Shown: positions 14,084 through 22,308 of the stretch, piece after piece
How the letters are laid out: each line of letters starts with the position of its first letter
How positions within the stretch are numbered: position 1 is the stretch's first letter
DNA from: Terriglobia bacterium
Lineage (GTDB): Bacteria > Acidobacteriota > Terriglobia > Bryobacterales > Bryobacteraceae
Direction of reading: 5' to 3'
Assembly: GCA_025358575.1 (NCBI GenBank)
Contig: JANYJA010000129.1
Span: 1-32,129 of the forward strand
DNA: 32,129 bases
Notes under the pieces: generated by a model
What the model saw: the letters and a program-made list of their open reading frames with translations, nothing else
Told to the model about the DNA's origin: nothing
Database searches by the model: none
Program-made: the position numbers and the translations under genes

Positions 14084-14804
14084 GCCCGGCCCCCAGCACC
14101 TCGAGAAACGCCCGTGCTTCTTCGCCTTGCGAGTGCAGAAATTCCGGGGGTGGCCCCAGAAATTCGAGCGAACCGGCGCGCAGTAGCCCGATGCGGCTTC
14201 CCAGTAGCAAAGCCTCGCGAACGTCATGCGTCACGAAGATCGCCGTGGTCTGAAGCTTTTGGAACTGGCGTTGCAGTTCGAGCCGCGTCACCGGATCAAG
14301 CGCACCGAACGGTTCATCGAGAAGCAGCAGCGCCGGGTTCGCCGCCAGGGCCCGTGCCACGCCGATGCGCTGGCGCTGCCCGCCCGAGAGCTGTTTTGGA
14401 TATCGCGCTCCGAACTCTTTTGGGTCTAAACCAACCTGCGTGAGCAACTCCGAAACACGTGCCTGAATGCGTTGCTCGGGCCAGTTTTCCAGCTTCGGCA
14501 CGGTGCCCACGTTCGCCGCGACGGTAAAGTGCGGGAACAATCCGGATTCCTGAATCACGTAGCCGGTGTGCCGCTTCAATCGCACCGAATCCCATTCGGT
14601 AGTGGACTTGCCCTCGACTAAGACGTGTCCGCTGCTGGGAAACAGAAGACCATTCACCAGTTTCAACGCAGTGGTTTTGCCCGAACCGCTTCGGCCCAGC
14701 AGGATTAGTTTTTCGCCCGGTTCCAGTCTTAGCGAGATGTCGCGCAGAATTTCACGGCCGCCTACCGAATACGAAACGCCCGCGAATTCGACGAGTGCAC
14801 TCAA
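14073..14804 (-). CDS. OpuBA/OpuCA-type ABC transporter ATPase
   Basis: The 243-residue protein has all nucleotide-binding motifs: Walker A GRSGSGKTT, Q-loop YVIQESGLFP, signature LSGGQRQRIG, Walker B LLLLDEPFGALD and the switch His in FVTHDVREA. The sequence most resembles quaternary-amine importers. It stops soon after the core, so the CBS-domain pair used by OpuCA-type ATPases for osmotic sensing is absent. The chosen TTG start shares TTGA with the egtD stop, the same coupling style as other genes here. A start 16 codons earlier is possible but would add an Arg-rich leader. It would power the permease and lipoprotein encoded just downstream. Confidence 0.9.
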   Translation of the reverse strand: MSALVEFAGVSYSVGGREILRDISLRLEPGEKLILLGRSGSGKTTALKLVNGLLFPSSGHVLVEGKSTTEWDSVRLKRHTGYVIQESGLFPHFTVAANVGTVPKLENWPEQRIQARVSELLTQVGLDPKEFGARYPKQLSGGQRQRIGVARALAANPALLLLDEPFGALDPVTRLELQRQFQKLQTTAIFVTHDVREALLLGSRIGLLRAGSLEFLGPPPEFLHSQGEEARAFLEVLGAGHVV

Positions 14805-15772
14805 CTTGCGATCATCAGACTCTCGGCGAAAGCCCAATCGGCGTCGATCCACCGCGAATGCATGCGGAACCCTGTCTGTGACGCGAGCGAATCAATCTCT
14901 TCTACCCGAAACTTCTGGCTGGATTCCGTCCAGATGGTTTCGCCTTCCTTCATCTCAATATGCAAATCGAGAGCGCGAATGTAAATCCGTTGCCGACAAG
15001 TCGCCCGCAAATGCATCTCGATGCACGACGCATCGGCATTGAATCTGGCTTCATGCGCGAATCGAGCCAGATTGAAGTTGGCTCCCAGTTCACGATTGAT
15101 TCTGCCCAGCATGTTGAGATTGAATGCGGCCGTCACGCCCGTGGGATCGTCATAGGCGGTCAACATTTGCTGCAGCGGTTTAACCAGATCCGCGCCAAGC
15201 AGCAAGCCGTCGCCGGGCGCGAGCTGAGCGCGAATCCGCATGAGGAAGTTCGAAGCCGCATCCAAATAGAAATTTCCGATGGTACTCCCCAGGAAAAGCA
15301 GAAGAAGCTTTTCGCCGGGCTTGCGGTAACCCACGGCTTTGGCCAGGCCATCCATATATTCGCCTTGAAGTTCAGTTACCTGAACCTGGGGGATGCGACC
15401 CAGAACGAAGCCGCAATTCTGCAACGCAACCGGAGAGATATCGATCGGAAAATATTTGACAGGACCCATTCGCGCCGCCGCTTCGAGAATCCATCGCGTC
15501 TTGGCGCCGCTGCCGCTACCCAGTTCAGCGACAAAAAAAGGCCCGCGCATGGCTGTTACAATCGTCTCGCTGTGCGCCGCGAGCAGCCTTGAATCCGCCC
15601 GGGTAAGACCATACTCCGGCAGAAAAGTGATGGCGTCGAACAGCGCCGACCCGAGCGCATCGTATAAATAAGTCGACGGCAATTCCTTCTGGCCGCCCCG
15701 CGAAAGACCTGATCTTACGTCGGAGGCGAAACGGGATTCAACGGCGGGCTCAAGAGCTGCGGCGGCGGGCAT
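14801..15772 (-). CDS. egtD: L-histidine N-alpha-methyltransferase EgtD
   Basis: The 323-residue protein trimethylates histidine to hercynine with three molecules of S-adenosylmethionine, the first step of ergothioneine synthesis. Family marks are DAITFLPEYGLTRAD (46-60), where the Tyr helps bind the histidine, motif I ELGSGSGAKTRWI (83-95), FPIDISPVAL (108-117) and the diagnostic LFLGSTIGNF (159-168). The C-terminal part contains the substrate-side segment WTESSQKF. The chosen ATG at 15772 lies five bases after the egtB stop. The frame upstream of it overlaps egtB and is not family-like. Length matches known EgtD proteins. With egtB next to it and no egtA or egtC, the pathway would be the short cysteine-using kind known from other acidobacteria. 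Confidence 0.93.
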   Translation of the reverse strand: MPAAAALEPAVESRFASDVRSGLSRGGQKELPSTYLYDALGSALFDAITFLPEYGLTRADSRLLAAHSETIVTAMRGPFFVAELGSGSGAKTRWILEAAARMGPVKYFPIDISPVALQNCGFVLGRIPQVQVTELQGEYMDGLAKAVGYRKPGEKLLLLFLGSTIGNFYLDAASNFLMRIRAQLAPGDGLLLGADLVKPLQQMLTAYDDPTGVTAAFNLNMLGRINRELGANFNLARFAHEARFNADASCIEMHLRATCRQRIYIRALDLHIEMKEGETIWTESSQKFRVEEIDSLASQTGFRMHSRWIDADWAFAESLMIAS

Positions 15773-15777
15773 AAGAA

Positions 15778-16977
15778 CTAATTGTGTACCAAGTGAAAGG
15801 AAGCGTAAAGATACGGATAGTCTGGCCTGAACCAGTTTCGCAAAGAACGCCGCGTCAATCGCGCCGCGGTGCGTGGAGACGCGCCCTTGATCACATAATG
15901 CTGGTCGTCGAAAAAGTTGGCCGAATAGCCCGGATAGTAAGATCCAGGCTGGAATCCCGGAAAGGGCGCAAACGGCGTGCTGGTCCACTCCCAGCCGTTA
16001 CCGACGAGCTGCGATACCCCAAATGCGCTGTCGCCTTCCGGTGACGCATTCACGGGAATCGGATCCCATCGGCGAAAATCGAGGTTTCCAGGCGCGTCGG
16101 CGCGACCGTTCCAGGGCTGCGTTACCTCCGTTTCGCGAGGCGTCCCGAAAGCCGCGCGGTGAAACTGCGCTTCGGTTGGAAGCGCCGAGCCGCGCCATGC
16201 GGCATAGGCGGAGGCCTGTCGCTGTGTCACGTAGACCGGCCAATCGAGAGGCAACGGAAATTCTGAAAACATCCCGCGCAAGAACCATTCATCGCCGCGC
16301 TTCACCCAAAAATTGGGGGCATCCTGTCCCGTCCGGACGAACTCCAAATACTCGCCGTTGGTGATCTTGTGCTTTGAAATTGAAAAAGCCGGCACAACCA
16401 CGCTATGAAGTTGAAATTCGTTGTCCCATCCAAAGGTCCCGTTTCGATCCTGACCTAAAGTCGCCACCCCAGCGGGAATGTCGACCATCGAATTTGAGAG
16501 GGGCTGAAGGGCCTGCGACACCGGGTCGGCCGACCCGTTTTTCCGCTCATAAGGCAGGTTGTGCCACATATACGCAAGCGTTTCGGCGTGCATTTGCCGG
16601 TGTTCCACAATCATCTCCACGCGTTCCCGCGGCACGTTCCGTAGAACGGCATCCACGGTTTCGCGCGTGCGCCGGTTGTACTCAAGCGTCTCGGCTACTG
16701 ATGGCCAGTCCTTCGGCTGATCGTTTGGAAGCTGGCCAGGTTCCGGGTCGATACCGGCTTCAAAAAGCCGATCGAATTCTGGATGAAAGGTCGGGATGTC
16801 CATGCATTGCCGGGCGATCTGGTTCCAATCGAACGCCTCCAGGTGGCCTAGATAAAAGATGATCCGGTGACGCGCGGGAATGGGCCGATCATAAACAGCA
16901 CCCTGACTCAATAGGCCAAAAAGCGAGTCGGTATTCTCACGGGCCTCCTTCAATTCATTCAAAACGTGGTCTAGCAT
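15778..16977 (-). CDS. egtB: Ergothioneine-type sulfoxide synthase EgtB
   Basis: This 399-residue non-heme iron enzyme joins a thiol donor to hercynine using oxygen, giving a sulfoxide. The N-terminal DinB-like domain supplies the three-histidine iron site, here probably H45 (YLGHLEAFDW) and H126 and H130 in the motif HRQMHAE. The C-terminal half is a formylglycine-generating-enzyme-like fold with MVDIPAGVATLGQ (about 170), KHKITNGEYLEFV, LPTEAQFHRA, GNGWEWTSTPF and the closing FRPDYPYLYASFHLV. The family tail usually reads RNFFRPxYPYxFxGFR, so this is a close match. The thiol donor, cysteine or gamma-glutamylcysteine, cannot be decided by eye. Absence of egtA and egtC nearby favours cysteine, as in Chloracidobacterium EgtB. 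It is the first gene of the operon and divergent from the M28 peptidase gene. Confidence 0.93.
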   Translation of the reverse strand: MLDHVLNELKEARENTDSLFGLLSQGAVYDRPIPARHRIIFYLGHLEAFDWNQIARQCMDIPTFHPEFDRLFEAGIDPEPGQLPNDQPKDWPSVAETLEYNRRTRETVDAVLRNVPRERVEMIVEHRQMHAETLAYMWHNLPYERKNGSADPVSQALQPLSNSMVDIPAGVATLGQDRNGTFGWDNEFQLHSVVVPAFSISKHKITNGEYLEFVRTGQDAPNFWVKRGDEWFLRGMFSEFPLPLDWPVYVTQRQASAYAAWRGSALPTEAQFHRAAFGTPRETEVTQPWNGRADAPGNLDFRRWDPIPVNASPEGDSAFGVSQLVGNGWEWTSTPFAPFPGFQPGSYYPGYSANFFDDQHYVIKGASPRTAARLTRRSLRNWFRPDYPYLYASFHLVHN

Positions 16978-17138
16978 TCCTTGTTTAGCGCTCGCGCCTC
17001 CAACCGCATCTTACCTTCATCCGGCGCATTTTTAAACTGTGCCCAGGCGTCTGTCGCGTGCACCGCTTTGCTGGTCGCGCCATTGTAGGTAACGCGAGCG
17101 CGGTTTAAGTCGTGAACATTTCAGGCGATACTATTCCA

Positions 17139-18761
17139 ATGAATAAGACCGCGCTTGCGCTCTTCTGCGCCCTACCCCTCCTGGCCCAGGACGTCAATCT
17201 CACTACTATCGGCCAAATCAAGACCGAGGCTTACGATCACTCGCAAGTAATGGATCACCTCGCCTACCTTACCGACGTTTACGGCCCTCGCCTCAGCGGC
17301 TCCCCAGAATTTCGCCAAGCCGCCGATTGGGCCGTCAAACGGCTTGAAGCAATGGGCCTGACGAATGTCCACCTCGAAAAGTGGGGACCTTTCGGTCGCG
17401 GCTGGAGCGTTCAGCAGTACGCCGTCGAAATGATTGAGCCGCGGTACTCGCTGCTGTTCGCGACGCCGCTGGCGTGGAGCCAAAGCACCAACGGTCCAGT
17501 AACCGGCGACCTTATTCTCGCGCCCCTGACCCGTACCATCGATCCGAAAAAGGCCGCGTCCGACTTAGAAACTTTCGAGAAGGAATGGAAAGGCAAGCTG
17601 CGCGGAAAGATTGTGCTGCTCACCAAACCGAAGACTACCGCCTCCGCATTGAAGCCAACGTTTAGCCGGTACACCGATGCGGAACTTGCCGAATTAGCGG
17701 TTGCCCCGACTCCGGTGGCAAAAATTAGCACCAAACTGGCTGAGATTACATTTCCAGACGACCCGGAAGAGCTGGGCAAGCTCTTCGCGACGCTACCCAG
17801 TTCGACCATTGATGAGCTAATCGCGGCCCGGACTGCCATCACAAACAGGCGCAACAAGTTCTTTCATGAGGAAGGCCTCCTCGGTCTTCTGTCCGCGGAC
17901 CCCCGCGCCCATCTCAGTCTCACCTTTGCCGAACAGGCCGGGTCGCAGGAGAGTAAGTACCCGCTTGCGCCCCCAACTTTCGTGGTGACTGAGGAGCAAT
18001 ATAACCGGCTGACGCGCATCCTTGAAAAGAAACTACCGCTAAAGGTGCGCATGAACCTGAAAGCCTCGATTTCCGATAGCGATATTGACGGACTCAACAT
18101 CATCGGCGAGATTCCGGGCGGCACTAAGAAGGACGAAATCGTGATGATCGGCGCGCACTTCGATTCGTGGCATACAGGAACCGGAGCGACGGACAACGGT
18201 GCTGGCAGCGCCGTGATGATGGAAGTAATGCGCATTTTGAAAACACTCGACCTCAAGATGGACCGCACAATTCGCATCGCTCTGTGGAGCGGCGAAGAGC
18301 AGGGATTGCTCGGCTCGAAGGCATATGTCAAGGAGCATTTCGGCGATCCCAAGACCATGCAATTGACTTCTGCCGACGCCAAGCTCGACGCCTATTTCAA
18401 TCTTGACAATGGCAGCGGAAAAATTCGCGGAGTGTATCTGCAGAAGAACGACGCCATGCGCCCCATCTTCGAAAAATGGCTGGCGCCGTTTCGCGATGAA
18501 GGCGTAAGCACGATTTCAATTCACAACACCGGGGGCACCGATCACCTGTCCTTCGATGCCATCGGTCTGCCGGGCTTCCAGTTCATCCAGGACCCTCTCG
18601 ATTACGGCACGGTGACCCACCATTCCGCCATGGACACCTACGATCACGCGATTCCGTCGGATCTAATGCAGGCTTCAGCCGTGATCGCGTCGGTTGTGTA
18701 CGATGCAGCGACCCGGCCTGACATGCTGCCGCGCAAGATGCTGGCTAGGCTTTCCCCCTAG
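17139..18761 (+). CDS. Secreted M28-family zinc aminopeptidase
   Basis: The 540-residue protein starts with a short signal peptide (MNKTALALFCALPLLAQ), which favours the ATG at 17139 over an earlier GTG. Residues about 125-310 hold a PA-domain-like insert. The metallopeptidase part follows with the co-catalytic zinc ligands in order: His in GAHFDSWHTG, bridging Asp in GATDNGAGSA, the Glu pair in LWSGEEQGLLG, Asp in YFNLDNGSG, and His in VTHHSAMDTYDH. All are present, so it should be active, releasing N-terminal amino acids from peptides in the periplasm or outside. It is a single gene, divergent from the egt operon with about 160 bases between, where no clear promoter was seen. Confidence 0.92.
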   Translation: MNKTALALFCALPLLAQDVNLTTIGQIKTEAYDHSQVMDHLAYLTDVYGPRLSGSPEFRQAADWAVKRLEAMGLTNVHLEKWGPFGRGWSVQQYAVEMIEPRYSLLFATPLAWSQSTNGPVTGDLILAPLTRTIDPKKAASDLETFEKEWKGKLRGKIVLLTKPKTTASALKPTFSRYTDAELAELAVAPTPVAKISTKLAEITFPDDPEELGKLFATLPSSTIDELIAARTAITNRRNKFFHEEGLLGLLSADPRAHLSLTFAEQAGSQESKYPLAPPTFVVTEEQYNRLTRILEKKLPLKVRMNLKASISDSDIDGLNIIGEIPGGTKKDEIVMIGAHFDSWHTGTGATDNGAGSAVMMEVMRILKTLDLKMDRTIRIALWSGEEQGLLGSKAYVKEHFGDPKTMQLTSADAKLDAYFNLDNGSGKIRGVYLQKNDAMRPIFEKWLAPFRDEGVSTISIHNTGGTDHLSFDAIGLPGFQFIQDPLDYGTVTHHSAMDTYDHAIPSDLMQASAVIASVVYDAATRPDMLPRKMLARLSP

Positions 18762-18853
18762 ACCCGCTACCTTCGATTCTCCAGACGTATCTTACAGCCC
18801 GTTCCGGAAAAAGATGCTGTGCCGGTTCGCACTTACTGGAAAAGTACTGGACT

Positions 18854-18882
18854 TGATTTACTAAAAGCGCAGACCTAGACTC
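18854..18882 (+). promoter_or_regulatory. Candidate promoter of the PEP-CTERM gene
   Basis: TTGATT (18854-18859) and TAGACT (18877-18882) are 17 bases apart. The start codon is 55 bases further on, preceded by a good GGAGA site at 18926-18930. No sigma-54 -24/-12 pair was found. The match is by eye and modest. Confidence 0.3.
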
Positions 18883-18937
18883 ATCCTGAGATGCGAGTCG
18901 TATAGAAATAAGACAGCATCTACATGGAGAAACAAAA

Positions 18938-19750
18938 ATGCGGCACTTGGTTGCGAAAGCGCTATTAACTGTTGGCTTGACCAGCAGCTTAGCGGTTGCA
19001 GGAAATATCACTCTTACTGGCCACGACGACGATTTTCATCAGAGTAGTAACGCGGTTGCTCAGGCTGGCGCAATGTTCACCTTTGCGCGAAATGGCTCCG
19101 CGCTGCCGGTTTTGAGTTTCGATTCTGGAACCGAACTTACTACACTGCTAACTTCACTGGGTATCCCATTTACAAATGTGGACCCCAACAACGCGGCGGC
19201 TGTCACCGACGCATTGTTTAACAATGCTCTATATAGCAGTTTCGCCGTGGCCTCCGATTCATCATGCGGCGGATGCGACAATAGTCCCACCGGGGAGGCG
19301 AACATCGCCGCGCACGCGACAGCAATCGCGAATTTTATTAACGCTGGCGGCGGTATTGTGGGTTTCGCGGGCGCTAACAGTGCAGGGTATTACTCCTTCG
19401 TGCCGCAAACCGCGACGTCCGTTGGGGGCGCGCCGTCGTCGGGGTATACGGCTACTGGCATCGCCGGCATTCCCGCTGTGAATGGCGATGCAACTCACAA
19501 CCTATTCTTTAATCCGGGTACGAACGGCGAGTCTGCGTTTTTCCAAATCGCGGAACTCAATTCAACAGGCAATGGCACGATTCCACCGCCTGCTGCAGCG
19601 ACGTTGGTTTGCGTTGCCTGTACAACATCAGGTGGCATTATCGGAGGAGGCGGCGGTTCTGCTCCCGAACCGGCGACATATCTCTTTATGACCGGCGGCC
19701 TCGCGGGCTTCGCATTGATTCGTAAGTTTCGCGGAGTGGCCGGACGCTGA
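18938..19750 (+). CDS. PEP-CTERM sorting-domain exported protein
   Basis: This 270-residue protein begins with a signal peptide (MRHLVAKALLTVGLTSSLAVAG) and ends with a PEP-CTERM tripartite signal: the APEPATY motif, a hydrophobic helix LFMTGGLAGFALI and a basic end RKFRGVAGR. Such proteins are exported and then cut by an exosortase, usually in bacteria making extracellular polysaccharide. The body has a ThuA- or glutamine-amidotransferase-like look: VLSFDSGTELTTLL, IANFINAGGGIVGFAGANSA, GYYSFVP. It also has a Cys-x2-Cys (CGGC) and a Gly-rich hinge (GGIIGGGGG) before the sorting signal. No exosortase gene is in the window. Function is otherwise unknown. A GGAGA site seven bases before the ATG supports the start. 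Confidence 0.88.
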   Translation: MRHLVAKALLTVGLTSSLAVAGNITLTGHDDDFHQSSNAVAQAGAMFTFARNGSALPVLSFDSGTELTTLLTSLGIPFTNVDPNNAAAVTDALFNNALYSSFAVASDSSCGGCDNSPTGEANIAAHATAIANFINAGGGIVGFAGANSAGYYSFVPQTATSVGGAPSSGYTATGIAGIPAVNGDATHNLFFNPGTNGESAFFQIAELNSTGNGTIPPPAAATLVCVACTTSGGIIGGGGGSAPEPATYLFMTGGLAGFALIRKFRGVAGR

Positions 19751-19875
19751 AGAAAACTTAACTTTTACGCTGACACTGCGTTTACAGGAAGGGCCAGTCT
19801 CCGCGACCAACTCTTCTTTTTTTGTGCCCAAGCATAGCCGAAACACACACATGATAAACTAACACCAATTCGACC

Positions 19876-22299
19876 ATGTGGCGTATCGGTTTTCTTGCGT
19901 GTTTTTCCACCTTGTTGATTGGTGCGGATGATGCGCTCCCCGCGCGCGCCGTCGCCGTACTCCAGGCTAACTGCTCTGGGTGTCACGGCGAATCGGCTGC
20001 CATGTCCGGGCTGCGGCTCTCTTCCCGCGATCAAGCTTTGAAAGGCGGCACTCGTGGCCCCGCGATTACGCCCGGCGACGCCAAGCAAAGCCGTCTGTAT
20101 CTCGCAGTCACGCACGCGGCCGAACCGTCCATGCCGCCGGGCAAATCGCTCGAAACGGGCGATATCGAAACGATCAGGCAATGGATCGACTCGGGGGCGC
20201 GATGGCCCGCAGCCAAGCTCAGTTCTTGGTGGTCATTTCAGAAGCCGAAGCGCGTCGCTGTCCCGGCGCTGAACGTTGCTTGGGTGCGAACTCCGATCGA
20301 CGCTTTCATCCTCGCTAAGCTCAACGAGAAGAATCTTAACGCAGCTCCCGAGGCTGATCGCTTTACACTGATCCGCCGGGCCACCTTCGATCTTCATGGT
20401 CTTCCGCCTACCGCCGAAGAAGCTCGCTCGTTCATCGGTGATTCGTCGCCCAACGCTTACGAAAAGCTGATTGACCGCCTCCTCGCGTCGCCACGCTACG
20501 GTGAAAAGTGGGGAAGACACTGGCTCGATCTGGTGCGCTACGGCGACACCGCCGGTTTCGAGCAGGACCCATACATACTTGAAGCGTGGCGTTATCGCGA
20601 TTGGGTCATTAACGCGCTTAACTCCGACAAGCCTTACGACCGTTTCGTGAAAGAACAGATCGCCGGCGACGAGTTGTTTCCGGACGATGCCGACGCGCGC
20701 TCCGGGACGGGTATGTATTGCGTCGGGCCCAATCGCGACATGCTGTTTAAGGTGGAAGACCAGAATCGTGTGGAGGTTTTGACGGATTATGTCGACACCA
20801 CGTCCTCGGTTTTCCTGGGCCTTACCGTTGGCTGCGCGCGTTGCCACGACCACAAGTTCGACCCCATCCCGCAGCGCGATTACTATCGGATGCGAGCCAT
20901 CTTCGAGCCGGCCGTGAAGACGCGCGTATTCCTCGAATACAATGAGGCGCGCGGTTACGACCTCGCCGAAAACCGTCGCGAGATCAAACTGCGCCAAATC
21001 GCCGATGAGATCACGCGCATTCAGTCGCCCTATCGCAAGGCGCTACTCGACAAGAAACTTGCCAGTGCGCCAGCCAAACTCCGCGAAGCATTTCTCACTG
21101 ATGGACCCAAACGCACGCCGGAGCAGGTGGAGCTGGTGAGCGGAGCCGCGGGCCGCGCGTACCGAATCGGTGATGACGACATTCGCGCGGCGCTCTCGCA
21201 GGCCGATACCGAGCGTCTTCATGCCATTGAGAAGCGCCTCGTCTCGATGTTCGCGGGTTACAAGCCGCCGCCGATGTCGCCGGGCATTACGGACATCGGG
21301 CCGGAGTCGCCACATACTTACATCGCTCCTCGCGGCAATTGGCAGATGCGCGGGGATCTGGTGGGTCCAGGATTCCTAAGCGTGCTGGGTGGCGGCGATG
21401 TGCCCGTTGAACCGCCTCCTGACGCCGTTACCACTCTGCGCCGCAAAGCGCTCGCCGAATGGATCGCCACTCCCGACAACCCTCTCACGGCGCGTGTGAT
21501 GGTGAATCGCGTGTGGCAGGGCCACTTCGGGCGTGGACTGGTCGGAACTCCGAGCGATTACGGAGTGCGCGGGGAAGCGCCCTCGCATCCTGAACTTCTC
21601 GACTGGCTCGCCAATGAATTCGTGGCGCAGGGTTGGTCGCTGAAGAAATTGCACCGCACCATCATGTTGTCGAGCGTGTACCGGCAGTCAAGCGTCGGAG
21701 GCAGCAAGCAAGATCCGCAGAACTTATATCTGTCGCACTACAATCGCCGCCGATTGCAGTCGGAAGAAATTCGCGATTCCATGCTCGCGGGGGCCGGAGC
21801 GCTGAACATGAAAATGGGTGGTATTCCGGTGGTTCCGCCACTGGATGACAACGAACTCTACGGAATTATCGGCGATCCATCGGACGCTTGGGTGGTTACT
21901 TCCGATAAAACCGAACACACGCGGCGCAGCGTTTACCTAATCTCTCGGCGCGCGTTCAGATCGCCGATGCAGGAAGTTTTCGATTCGCCCGACGGGAATG
22001 CGCCGTGCCCGCGCCGCGAATCTAGTACGATCGCGCCGCAATCGCTGACACTGTTGAATGGGCGATTCACCATCGAGCAGTCGAAACTTCTGGCTGATGC
22101 GCTGCTGAAGAAACCGGCGCCGGAACGAATCGCTCATGCTTGGAGGCAGGTGCTTTCCCGTCCGCCGTCGGATTTGGAGACAGGCGCGGCGACTGACTTA
22201 CTAGCTGCGCAAGCTAAGATTACAGGCAGCGAGCCAGCCGCGCTCGCGGAACTGGTGCGCGGTCTTTTCAACCTAAACGAATTTTTGTACGTGGACTAG
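19876..22299 (+). CDS. Cytochrome c-containing DUF1549/DUF1553 protein (PSCyt1-PSCyt2-PSD1)
   Basis: The 807-residue exported protein has a signal peptide to about residue 18, then a planctomycete-type cytochrome domain with the heme site C33-x2-C36-H37 (CSGCH). Next is the DUF1549 domain (roughly 135-345), which contains a second CxxCH at C320-C323-H324 (CARCHDHKFDP). Last is the DUF1553 domain (about 490-780), including NPLTARVMVNRVWQGHFG and YRQSSVGGSK-type sequence. These proteins are abundant in Planctomycetes and Solibacter-type acidobacteria and nearly always pair with a DUF1501 gene, as here with nine bases between. Their role is unproven. Periplasmic electron transfer linked to polysaccharide breakdown is a common guess. 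No clear ribosome binding site was seen. Confidence 0.93.
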   Translation: MWRIGFLACFSTLLIGADDALPARAVAVLQANCSGCHGESAAMSGLRLSSRDQALKGGTRGPAITPGDAKQSRLYLAVTHAAEPSMPPGKSLETGDIETIRQWIDSGARWPAAKLSSWWSFQKPKRVAVPALNVAWVRTPIDAFILAKLNEKNLNAAPEADRFTLIRRATFDLHGLPPTAEEARSFIGDSSPNAYEKLIDRLLASPRYGEKWGRHWLDLVRYGDTAGFEQDPYILEAWRYRDWVINALNSDKPYDRFVKEQIAGDELFPDDADARSGTGMYCVGPNRDMLFKVEDQNRVEVLTDYVDTTSSVFLGLTVGCARCHDHKFDPIPQRDYYRMRAIFEPAVKTRVFLEYNEARGYDLAENRREIKLRQIADEITRIQSPYRKALLDKKLASAPAKLREAFLTDGPKRTPEQVELVSGAAGRAYRIGDDDIRAALSQADTERLHAIEKRLVSMFAGYKPPPMSPGITDIGPESPHTYIAPRGNWQMRGDLVGPGFLSVLGGGDVPVEPPPDAVTTLRRKALAEWIATPDNPLTARVMVNRVWQGHFGRGLVGTPSDYGVRGEAPSHPELLDWLANEFVAQGWSLKKLHRTIMLSSVYRQSSVGGSKQDPQNLYLSHYNRRRLQSEEIRDSMLAGAGALNMKMGGIPVVPPLDDNELYGIIGDPSDAWVVTSDKTEHTRRSVYLISRRAFRSPMQEVFDSPDGNAPCPRRESSTIAPQSLTLLNGRFTIEQSKLLADALLKKPAPERIAHAWRQVLSRPPSDLETGAATDLLAAQAKITGSEPAALAELVRGLFNLNEFLYVD

Positions 22300-22308
22300 G
22301 TAGCCATC

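Noticed and set aside
19801-19830. Run of seven T (19817-19823) after the PEP-CTERM gene as a terminator
   Set aside because: No stable GC-rich stem precedes it; only very short pairings can be drawn.
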